From NCBI GenBank assembly GCA_003552605.1, contig PUNN01000046.1:1-6891 (forward strand): DNA of 6,891 nucleotides. The letters are read 5' to 3'. Shown piece after piece: positions 1-6,021 of this stretch. The DNA is from Phycisphaeraceae bacterium (GTDB lineage: Bacteria; Planctomycetota; Phycisphaerae; Phycisphaerales; Phycisphaeraceae). Under the pieces are notes generated by a model. That model ran no database searches. It worked only from the letters and a program-made list of their open reading frames with translations, and was not told the origin of the DNA. How positions within the stretch are numbered: the first letter of the stretch is position 1; the number at the start of each line of letters is the position of its first letter. Position numbers and translations under genes: made by a program.

Positions 1-370
1 CCGCCCAGGCGGCAAGGCCCGCCGCAATCTCACCCCGGGGCACCGTGTCCGGAAAATGGGTCACCACCACCGCGGCACCAATGGCCGAGGCGAATGCAAC
101 TGCCTCGGCGAGGGCCCGATCCTCCGGGTCGGCGACGTTGGATCGCAGTGCCGCATGCACGGAATAGTACAAACCCCGCCGCGCACCGATCGCCCGGAGC
201 CGCTCGCGGCAGGCTCCATCACACGCAGCAAAGGCGAAACCCCGCCCATCACGCTGATCCTCGAACCACTCGAAAGCGCCGAAACGATGGCGCAGGGCAA
301 AGCGGAACGGCTCGAGCGGCCGCGTGGCCGACAAGGCGGTCTGGTTGCCGACGACAATGGCCCTTTTCAA
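1..370 (-). CDS. Sugar phosphate isomerase/epimerase-like TIM-barrel protein, N-terminal part (runs off left edge)
   Basis: This is an open frame of 123 codons with no stop, continuing past the left edge. It begins MKRAIVVGNQTALSATRPLE. The pattern fits the first four beta/alpha units of the xylose-isomerase-like / AP-endonuclease-2 TIM-barrel superfamily: a strand near residues 4-9, GAFEWFED at 31-38, LYYSVHAALRSNV at 67-79 and GAAVVVTHFPDT at 98-109. The SVHA and THF strand ends are typical of this superfamily's active-site rim. The start is taken as TTG at 370-368, which overlaps the upstream dikinase stop (TTGA) and has an AGGTGG sequence about 10 bases upstream; no ATG or GTG lies near. 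The overlap implies translational coupling to the dikinase and hence a role in the same pathway. The substrate is unknown: the metal-binding residues of the second barrel half lie outside the window. The superfamily call is reasonably firm; the reaction is not predictable. Confidence 0.65.
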   Translation of the reverse strand, partial: MKRAIVVGNQTALSATRPLEPFRFALRHRFGAFEWFEDQRDGRGFAFAACDGACRERLRAIGARRGLYYSVHAALRSNVADPEDRALAEAVAFASAIGAAVVVTHFPDTVPRGEIAAGLAAWA

Positions 371-3300
371 CTGCGTAATCCCACCTGTGGACGGCTCTGG
401 AGCAGGTACAGTTCATCCCCGGCGACCGCCCCTTCGATGTCTTGCGGCGAGCCGAGCGCGGCTTCGACCTGCCAGCCAAGCCCTGCGATCGCCCGAAGTT
501 GCGATGCGCGCCAATCCGCATCGGTGACCAATGGATGCTTGCGGTAGCGCAGCAGCTTCGTCTGCGGTGCCGGGACGAAGATCGAATCGTACAGCCCCGC
601 CCCCGCAAAGCCCGGCAGGTCCTCACCGTTGGAGTCAGAACGGCAGATGATCCCGCCACCGAAAAGCCCGGTGCTCTTGGATGGCAGTGCGTCGAGGCGG
701 CAGTTTCCCGACTTGCGCTCGGCGATGAAAATCAATGGCCGGCCGGGATGGTTGGCCGCGAGTGTCTCACCGAGACCGAGCACCACGTTGCCGTAAAGCT
801 CATCGGCCGAGCCCGAGAGGGGGTTGGTCGTGTGCAGGACGAACGCAAGATCGGCGGCGACTGCCTGCTGGATCAGCACCGCCACGTGCAGCTTCCCATG
901 ATCGAGGCCGGCATGGCGCCGGGCCCAGTAGGCGCGGTCGCCCCACTTGCTCGCCCACACACCGGTAATCGCCGGCCACAGCTCGTCCCATGGCGGCAAC
1001 TCCAGCGCTTGCTTCTCCGCCGCGGTGGCGATCTCGCTGGTGAGGGATGCCGGTGCCTTCAACTTGCGAATGAGATCGCGTAGGGATGGCAGGTATGATT
1101 CGGGCTGTTCGTCGACGGCAGCGCACTTTCGGGCGTACTGCGAGGCGACCTCGCGATTGATGGAATCCTCGAGCACCTGCTCGAAGACGCCATAGCTCAG
1201 TGACAGTGAAGCCGGCATGTGGATTGAGGCATCGACCTGCTGGCGCAGCCGCGAGAGGGTCAGCGCTTTGCCACCGGTGCGCTTCGGATCGAACTGATCC
1301 GGCAGCAGCACAGCGGGTGTGGGATCGACTTCAGGCGGTGTGATGGAGGGCGACGATGCCTTCTTCTCGCTGGATTTCCTGCTGCTCTTGCGGCGAGTGG
1401 ACTTCGATGAGGGCGCACCCGCCCCCTCGGCTTCACGGATGTTCAGGGAGCCATCCTGTGCAATCGAAAGCTGCACGTGCTGGCCATCATGCGATTCGAG
1501 CGGTTCGAGCATCGTTTCATCGAGGCATCCGATCACGAGCACACCACCGTTACGCGCCCGGATGGCGACGTGGGAGAGTACATCCGGCGCCTGCGTGGTG
1601 ACGATCGCACGGATCTGCGGTGGGATGTCCTCTTCACCCCCGACCTGTTGAACCCTTGCGATGGTCGGGCCATCGATCTGCTTGCCCTGAATCTCGTGCA
1701 GGCTGTTGAATTGCCGCACCACCCCCTCGACCGGCCCGGGATTGCTGACGGTCTGCCAGCCGGGCAGCTCAAGCGCCTTGTAAAGATGCCTTTCGTAACG
1801 TCGCAGCACGCGGCCGAGGATGAAGGCAAGGCTGCCCCGGACGATTTCTTCACCGAAGATGGTCAGTGTCCATTGCTCAACCTTCAGGGCCTGGCCGAGT
1901 TGCTCCGCCCGTGGCTGGATGTGCTGGTAGAGCCGGTCGCACGCTTCGCGGACGCTGCGGCCCGCCCGCTCGACGATGGCAAGCTGGTAGAGCAGCGACT
2001 CACGTTCAGCCTGCTCATCGGGCGCATTGGCAGGCCAGTCATCGCGGCTCGCGGCGTAGACTTGCTCACCTTCTGAAAAAGCCAGGTTGCCCAGCAATTC
2101 CGCGGCGATGGTGTGGCATTGGCCCGGTGTCAGCTCGATTCCGGCGAGCTGCTCGGTGACCGTGCGAAGATGCGCTTCGGTCGATATGTCGAGATAGAGC
2201 AGGCCCCGCCGCGCTGAATCATCGCCCTCGTGTTCGATCCGCTCGGCAAGCTGCCAACGTGCCGCGGTGAGGCGCTGCACCTGCCGGACCATCTCATCAG
2301 TGCCTTCTCCCCAGGGATGTAGTGCAGCGCGGAACTGCTCGGTGAGTTGATGGCCGAGACTCCCCGCGGCGAGGTCGATCGAGGTTTCCAGGTCGGTGCC
2401 CGCATGGACGGTCTTGAGCACACGGAGAAAATGCTCGAGGTCGTGGATGAGGCCATCTTTCCTGTCGGGAAAGAACTCCGGTGTCGTGGTGATGGGGCGG
2501 TCGAAGCTCGCGAGGCGCTCGCGGTCGATCCCACCGCGCTCGAGTGCCCGGTCGTAGGCGGCGACGTCACCATCAGCGCGTAGGAAATCGATAAACGCCT
2601 GGCAGATGACTATGTCATCGGGCGTGGTATTGTTGTGCAGCTTCTGATGCCACTGTTCGAGCCATGTGCCGTGCAGTTCCTTGATTCGATGGCGGTGCAT
2701 GATGTTGAGCACACCATCACGCACTTCCTGGCCCGGCCCGCCGCGGCCGACCTGTCCGAGTATCCTCCGCACAACCGGTCGCGCCTCAGGCGCTTCGCGA
2801 TACAGGCGACTGAGGCGGCGGGTTAGCCGATCCTGCGCAGCGGCGAGTTCCCGCGGCTGAGTGTTGTACCTGCGTTGCCAGTCGAGTTGCCGGATGGCCG
2901 AGAAGCGAAGCCAGATGAAGATCAACTCGAGCGCATCGCCGTCGGTCCCGGCCTCATCGAGCAGGTCGTGAGCGAGGTGAAACCGGTGCATCAGCGTCCA
3001 TGAATGATCGCCCACCTCCTGCTCGACAATGCGTTGGACAAGTGAGTCGAGGTCGGTCGTGCCGGCCTCGAAGAGGGGGATGGCGATATCCCCCGTGCCA
3101 TCCTTGAGCCAGCGGTTGCCGTCGGCCTCGTAGATCACCGCCTGTAGCCAGCGGCCACCGCCGTCAGAATCGGGCGGGATGGACAGGGTAACTTCCCAGA
3201 GCCCATCTCCAGCCGGTTCGAACGGGGTGCGTGCTGCGCGGTCATCCACTTGCTGCGTCGTGGCGGTACGCGCGGCCCCGGATGGCGCGCTCCACTCGCC

Positions 3301-3906
3301 ACCGCGGCGGGGCGACAGGCCCCAATGCAGGTGTGGCTTGCCGTGACAGTCGGTTACGAGGTGGACCACTGCCGCGGACTCGCCGGGCTGACCTTCAAAA
3401 GTGACCGCGAGGCCGAGTTGCTCCCGTTCATTGAGTGCGATGAGCCGTGGTCCGACTGCGAAGGGGGGCTGTGCCTGCTGCTCGATGGCCATCTCGATGC
3501 GCTCCGCATTCAACCGCCGCGCGAGGCCGGGCAGGTCCAGGCAATAATCCTGCCCATCATTGTTGTCCCAGGTATCCGATTCAGGGTGGTGAAGGACGAA
3601 GCAGAGGCAGGGATGATCCAGTGAGTCCGGAAGGTCCAGCGTGACACTGCGGCCGCCACCGTTGTCAGGTTGAAAGGGGGTGCGCACCGCGGTGCGGTCG
3701 GCGTGCTGAGTCCCCTCAGGCCAGCAATGGGAGGGTGGGGCCTGCCATTTGCGCCCGCGCTTCGGGCAAAGCCCCCAATGGAGGAGAACCGGTTGGTCCG
3801 CATCATGTCTCAGGACAATCCGCCACGTGTGATCCACGCGTTGACATTCGGCGGAAACGCGGCTGCTGAGCCGGACGGTCTGGGGGCTGCTGGCTGTGGT
3901 GGGCAT
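367..3906 (-). CDS. gwd: Alpha-glucan, water dikinase (plant GWD1-type)
   Basis: The family catalyses ATP + alpha-glucan + H2O giving phospho-glucan + AMP + Pi, phosphorylating glucosyl residues (C6 in plant GWD1) through a phosphohistidine intermediate. The 1179-residue product has the GWD1 domain order. Two CBM45-like modules lie at about 25-124 and 170-279, each with an LHWGL core. A helical middle carries WLEQWHQKLHNNTTPDDIVI (415-434), a GWD hallmark. The phosphohistidine domain has APDVLSHVAIRARN (773-786), with His779 as the expected phospho-acceptor. A Ser/Lys-rich linker spans about 826-864. The C-terminal PEP-synthase-like ATP-binding domain (about 866-1179) has GVWASKWGDRAYWARR, HTTNPLSG, CRSDSNGEDLPGFAGAGLYD (1088-1107) and a final LYLLQSRPQ. 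It is shorter than plant GWD1 (about 1400 residues), mainly at the N-terminus, and has no transit peptide, so it is presumably cytoplasmic. Start: ATG at 3906; an in-frame TGA at 3951-3949 and no ATG or GTG between limit extension. The ribosome site is weak (AGGA about 20 bases upstream). CBM45 rather than CBM20 argues against GWD3/PWD; the HQKLHNN block argues against pyruvate phosphate dikinase or PEP synthase. Confidence 0.95.
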   Translation of the reverse strand: MPTTASSPQTVRLSSRVSAECQRVDHTWRIVLRHDADQPVLLHWGLCPKRGRKWQAPPSHCWPEGTQHADRTAVRTPFQPDNGGGRSVTLDLPDSLDHPCLCFVLHHPESDTWDNNDGQDYCLDLPGLARRLNAERIEMAIEQQAQPPFAVGPRLIALNEREQLGLAVTFEGQPGESAAVVHLVTDCHGKPHLHWGLSPRRGGEWSAPSGAARTATTQQVDDRAARTPFEPAGDGLWEVTLSIPPDSDGGGRWLQAVIYEADGNRWLKDGTGDIAIPLFEAGTTDLDSLVQRIVEQEVGDHSWTLMHRFHLAHDLLDEAGTDGDALELIFIWLRFSAIRQLDWQRRYNTQPRELAAAQDRLTRRLSRLYREAPEARPVVRRILGQVGRGGPGQEVRDGVLNIMHRHRIKELHGTWLEQWHQKLHNNTTPDDIVICQAFIDFLRADGDVAAYDRALERGGIDRERLASFDRPITTTPEFFPDRKDGLIHDLEHFLRVLKTVHAGTDLETSIDLAAGSLGHQLTEQFRAALHPWGEGTDEMVRQVQRLTAARWQLAERIEHEGDDSARRGLLYLDISTEAHLRTVTEQLAGIELTPGQCHTIAAELLGNLAFSEGEQVYAASRDDWPANAPDEQAERESLLYQLAIVERAGRSVREACDRLYQHIQPRAEQLGQALKVEQWTLTIFGEEIVRGSLAFILGRVLRRYERHLYKALELPGWQTVSNPGPVEGVVRQFNSLHEIQGKQIDGPTIARVQQVGGEEDIPPQIRAIVTTQAPDVLSHVAIRARNGGVLVIGCLDETMLEPLESHDGQHVQLSIAQDGSLNIREAEGAGAPSSKSTRRKSSRKSSEKKASSPSITPPEVDPTPAVLLPDQFDPKRTGGKALTLSRLRQQVDASIHMPASLSLSYGVFEQVLEDSINREVASQYARKCAAVDEQPESYLPSLRDLIRKLKAPASLTSEIATAAEKQALELPPWDELWPAITGVWASKWGDRAYWARRHAGLDHGKLHVAVLIQQAVAADLAFVLHTTNPLSGSADELYGNVVLGLGETLAANHPGRPLIFIAERKSGNCRLDALPSKSTGLFGGGIICRSDSNGEDLPGFAGAGLYDSIFVPAPQTKLLRYRKHPLVTDADWRASQLRAIAGLGWQVEAALGSPQDIEGAVAGDELYLLQSRPQVGLRS
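381..386 (-). promoter_or_regulatory. Ribosome binding site deciding the TTG start of the TIM-barrel gene
   Basis: On the minus strand this reads AGGTGG, five of six matches to AGGAGG, with 10 bases between it and the TTG at 370-368. It lies inside the last codons of the dikinase gene. It supports choosing the TTG over internal alternatives, because the first barrel strand (AIVVGN) follows at once and would be lost with a later start. Confidence 0.55.
1315..1431 (-). other. Ser/Lys/Pro-rich interdomain linker of the dikinase
   Basis: Residues 826-864 are low in hydrophobics and rich in Ser, Lys, Arg and Pro (for example SSKSTRRKSSRKSSEKKASS). The stretch joins the phosphohistidine domain to the ATP-binding domain. 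In related dikinases the His domain must swing between the ATP site and the substrate site, so a flexible hinge here is sensible. The basic character could also touch phosphorylated glucan or nucleic acid; that is speculation. Confidence 0.65.
1570..1572 (-). other. Codon for the catalytic phosphohistidine (His779)
   Basis: The plus-strand bases gtg read CAC on the minus strand, coding the His in PDVLSHVAIRARN. In plant GWD the matching His in DVLSHVSVRARN accepts the beta-phosphate of ATP before transfer to glucan. The motif is intact, which argues for an active enzyme. Confidence 0.85.
3070..3834 (-). repeat. Tandem CBM45-like starch-binding modules within the dikinase
   Basis: Two copies of a divergent module occur at residues 25-124 and 170-279. 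Aligned landmarks are VLLHWGLCPKRGRKWQAP against HLHWGLSPRRGGEWSAP, then DRTAVRTPFQP against DRAARTPFEP, then VTLDLPD against VTLSIPPD, then a late block with a Trp, TWDNNDGQDYCLDL against RWLKDGTGDIAIPL. The shared order of Trp-bearing blocks shows an internal duplication. In plant GWD1 this module is CBM45, a low-affinity starch-binding domain. The modules would hold the enzyme on its polymer substrate. Confidence 0.75.
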
Positions 3907-4129
3907 AGTGAGAGACAGTGTATGTGTCCTCGGGAGTGCGTGGGGTGGTCATGATCGGGCGGGGACCGCGGGGCTGGAAGGCCCCGGACAGGCTCGGGCA
4001 GTGATCGAACGCTCGGTCATCGGCATCGAGGCAGGGGCAGCCGATCGGCAGGGCGTGAGCGGGCCAGTCTTACCGCTGGCAGTGCTGCTGCATGCGCTCA
4101 TGCCTCCGCCGGGCAGGCCACATCGTGCG
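3907..4129. other. 223-base gap between the tailed GT4 gene and the dikinase gene
   Basis: No supported gene lies here. On the minus strand a 50-codon ATG frame (4101-3949) ends with a TGA in the dikinase frame, but its product is low-complexity and resembles no family I know. A 6-base-pair hairpin (cggggc/gccccg, 3969-3986, 6-base loop) lacks a following T-run on either strand, so it is not a convincing intrinsic terminator. A perfect 10-base palindrome, gccgatcggc, lies at 4040-4049. I see no good -35/-10 pair; the best -10-like string is TACACT just before the ATG. An upstream leader or processing site is possible. Confidence 0.6.
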
Positions 4130-5920
4130 CTACCGAGCGGGTGAAGTTGGCGGTTGCTGAGCCATGTGCTTTGGGGTCGAGCGCTTGCGCGCTTTGCGTC
4201 GATGGGCTTTGGGCTGGGACCCTATGTGGGCGTTGTCGCCGCCGGGCTCATGCTCCTTCGTGGGAGCACCGCCGGGGCTCGGGCTCGAGGTGGTCGTCGT
4301 GGGCGATGGGGAACGGGTTGCGACCGAGCTATCTGGGCGCGCATCGCTGCGCGGCGGCTGGGCGATGTGGATGCCGACCTCGACCCTGGGACGCGCCCCA
4401 CCATTTTCCCGGGTGGCGTTGACCAGCTTGTGCAGGCCTTCGATCACCTTCTCCCAGTCACCGACCATCTTCACCACGCCATCGCCGTTGCCGGTGACCT
4501 CGCAGCCGGCCTCCGCTGACAGCGCATGCAGATCGACCGGCAGGGGATGCGCCTCGCCCGACTGGGTACCCGGGACATCTATCGCTTCACCCGCCACCTG
4601 CTCGATCGTGGCCGGCTCGGCTGGGGCGGGGGGCTCGATGGCGCTGTCGCCATGATCCTCGCCCTCGGTGGGGGCTGTCGTGGCAATGGGTTCAGCCACG
4701 CCGGGTTCAAGCGCGACCGGTTTGGCATCCACGACAGCCGAGTGCTGCGCCTTGGCCCGCTCGGGGATGTATGCATCGAGCGTCTGTTCGGCAACGATGT
4801 CCCATGTGAATCCGTTGACCACCGCCTCGTGGCCGGCCTCGCCCATCTTCCGGGCGCGTTCGAAGTCGTCGAAGATGCGGTTGAGCCCCCACGCCACGGA
4901 GTTGGGGTTGTCGAAAACTTTCAGCCCATTGACCTCGTGGTCGACATACTCACCCGGCCCACCGTTATGGGTCACCACGACAGGCTTGCCCGCGCTCCAG
5001 GCCTCGAGCACGACGATGCCGAACGGCTCATTGCGGCTCGGGACGCAGACGACATCGCACATCTTGAAAAGGTCGACAAGTTCATCACCATTGCGGTAGC
5101 CGAGAAACCGCAGGGCATGCGCCACACCAAGGTGACGCCCACGCCGCTCAAGTTCACCACGAAGCTCACCATCGCCGGCGAAGAGCAGCTTGCTGTGACC
5201 GTAGCGGTTGAGTGCAGCGGGGAAAGCTTCGAGGAGAATGTCCGGCCCCTTCTGGTGAGCCAGCCGCCCACAGAACAGCACAACTGGGTCCATGGGGCCG
5301 ATCTGGTAGCGCTTGCGCACCTTGTCTGATTCAATGGGCCGGTCGAAGCGGTGTCGACTCACCCCGTTGTAGACGACCGAGCATTTCCAGTCGGGGACTT
5401 CGTACATCCACATGATCTCGGCGCGGGTGGCGTGCGAGACGGCGATGACATGATCCGCCCAGTAGCAGCCGGCGCGCTCCTGCTCGCGGATGCGGGCCGA
5501 GCGGCCACCGTGGAATACGTTGCCGCAGCGGCCGAACTCGGTCGCATGAACTGTGAGGATGCTGCGCCGCTGTCGCCCCTGCTTGATCCAGATCATGGCG
5601 TTGGCACAGAGCCAGTCATGGGCGTGGACGATGTCGAACGGCTTACCGGTCGAGTCTTCGACACCGAACACGCGGTGCACGAAGGCACGACACATGTTGT
5701 TCACATCGTCCACGAACTCCCGGTCGCCCCGATAGGGGCAGCGGTAGTAGTGCACACCATCATGCTTCGCGTAGTCCGGCTGGCCAGGTGCGATACGGGT
5801 GAACACATGGACATCGTGGCCCTGGCGGGCGAGCGCTGCAGCCAGTTCGGTGACATGGGCGGAAACACCGCCCACCGCGATCGAGTGAAGCGTTTCCCAT
5901 GAAAGCATGGCGATTCGCAT
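4130..5920 (-). CDS. GT4-family glycosyltransferase (glycogen-synthase-like) with long C-terminal tail
   Basis: Retaining GT4 enzymes of this type transfer sugars from a nucleotide sugar; many starting MRIAMLSWE...GGVSAHVTELAAALA are annotated as glycogen synthases, so alpha-1,4-glucan synthesis is likely but not proven. The GT-B core covers about residues 1-385. It shows a nucleotide-sugar loop VGGVSAHV (16-23), DIVHAHDW (96-103), TVHATEFGRCGN (123-134), HVIAVSHATRAEI (157-169), VVYNGV (182-187), FCGRLAHQKGPD (216-227, with Arg219 and Lys224 placed to bind the donor phosphates), and NEPFGIVVLEA (297-307), the E-x7-E motif with Glu298 and Glu306. No signal peptide or membrane segment is visible, so it is cytoplasmic. 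Residues 388-596 are an odd extension. Start: ATG at 5920, supported by AAGGA 8 bases upstream and by the standard MRIAMLS opening. A second GT4 gene lies 101 bases upstream and the glucan dikinase downstream, which favours an alpha-glucan role over cell-wall or exopolysaccharide work. Confidence 0.9.
   Translation of the reverse strand: MRIAMLSWETLHSIAVGGVSAHVTELAAALARQGHDVHVFTRIAPGQPDYAKHDGVHYYRCPYRGDREFVDDVNNMCRAFVHRVFGVEDSTGKPFDIVHAHDWLCANAMIWIKQGRQRRSILTVHATEFGRCGNVFHGGRSARIREQERAGCYWADHVIAVSHATRAEIMWMYEVPDWKCSVVYNGVSRHRFDRPIESDKVRKRYQIGPMDPVVLFCGRLAHQKGPDILLEAFPAALNRYGHSKLLFAGDGELRGELERRGRHLGVAHALRFLGYRNGDELVDLFKMCDVVCVPSRNEPFGIVVLEAWSAGKPVVVTHNGGPGEYVDHEVNGLKVFDNPNSVAWGLNRIFDDFERARKMGEAGHEAVVNGFTWDIVAEQTLDAYIPERAKAQHSAVVDAKPVALEPGVAEPIATTAPTEGEDHGDSAIEPPAPAEPATIEQVAGEAIDVPGTQSGEAHPLPVDLHALSAEAGCEVTGNGDGVVKMVGDWEKVIEGLHKLVNATRENGGARPRVEVGIHIAQPPRSDARPDSSVATRSPSPTTTTSSPSPGGAPTKEHEPGGDNAHIGSQPKAHRRKARKRSTPKHMAQQPPTSPAR
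4133..4759 (-). other. C-terminal extension of the GT4 protein: disordered arms around an ordered-looking island
   Basis: Residues 388-596 follow the GT-B core. Residues 388-462 are rich in Ala, Pro, Glu and Thr, acidic and probably disordered. Residues 465-520 look ordered: alternating hydrophobics include GDGVVKMVGDWEKVIEGLHK (479-498) and VEVGIHI (513-519), suggesting strand-helix-strand. Residues 521-565 are Ser/Thr/Pro-rich, and the last 30 are strongly basic (AHRRKARKRSTPK at 572-584). Typical relatives of the core end near residue 400 to 430. I do not recognise the island as a named domain. Confidence 0.6.
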
Positions 5921-5928
5921 GGCTTTGG

Positions 5929-5933
5929 TCCTT
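5929..5933 (-). promoter_or_regulatory. Ribosome binding site of the tailed GT4 gene
   Basis: The minus strand reads AAGGA with 8 bases before the ATG at 5920-5918, a normal Shine-Dalgarno spacing. It favours this ATG over the second ATG four codons later (MRIAM). Confidence 0.65.
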
Positions 5934-5943
5934 GTGAGTCAGA

Positions 5944-5968
5944 GCCGAACGGTCATTCGGCGGTTTTT
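5944..5968 (+). terminator. Weak terminator-like hairpin in the inter-GT4 gap
   Basis: On the plus strand gccgaa (5944-5949) pairs with ttcggc (5956-5961) around a 6-base loop, followed by gg and ttttt (5964-5968). The form suits an intrinsic terminator for plus-strand transcription, yet no plus-strand gene is seen upstream. Read on the minus strand, the hairpin is not followed by a T-run, so it should not stop the operon. It could block antisense transcripts, or it may be chance, as the stem is only six pairs. Confidence 0.25.
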
Positions 5969-6021
5969 CTCTGGTCTTGGCGAGGCGATTGCTGTGACCT
6001 TGCCGCGGGGCGGCCATTTGG

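Noticed and set aside
61..357. 98-codon minus-strand frame directly after the dikinase stop
   Set aside because: Its product is Arg/Ser/Pro-rich with no motif, while the neighbouring frame starting at 370 gives a coherent TIM-barrel pattern with a ribosome binding site.
442..1083. 213-codon open frame on the plus strand
   Set aside because: It is antisense to the highly conserved dikinase ATP-binding domain and shows no recognisable motif.
367..3906. Pyruvate phosphate dikinase or PEP synthase
   Set aside because: The C-terminal ATP-binding domain is shared with those families, but the N-terminal CBM45-like pair, the WHQKLHNNTTPDD block and the His domain preceding the ATP domain identify GWD; the PEP/pyruvate-binding TIM barrel is absent.
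367..3906. Plant or algal DNA contamination
   Set aside because: The gene has no transit peptide or introns, overlaps a downstream gene by four bases and sits beside bacterial-type GT4 genes with the same base composition.
3969..3986. Hairpin cggggc/gccccg as an operon-internal terminator
   Set aside because: No T-run follows on the minus strand, and short G/C stems are expected by chance at this base composition.
3949..4101. 50-codon minus-strand frame in the gap before the dikinase, in the dikinase frame
   Set aside because: The product is low-complexity (Ser, Ala, Pro), GGAGG lies only one base from its ATG, and no family match is apparent. A leader peptide cannot be excluded, but nothing positive supports it.
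4526..5329. 267-codon open frame on the plus strand
   Set aside because: It lies wholly antisense to the GT4 core, whose conserved motifs fix the true frame; the predicted protein resembles no family and is a by-product of GC-rich codon use.
4130..5920. Classical GT5 glycogen synthase (GlgA)
   Set aside because: The glycine loop lacks the KxGG signature of GT5 GlgA, and the EPFG E-x7-E block with HATEF and GRLxxQKG pattern fits GT4; a glycogen-synthase activity is still possible within GT4.
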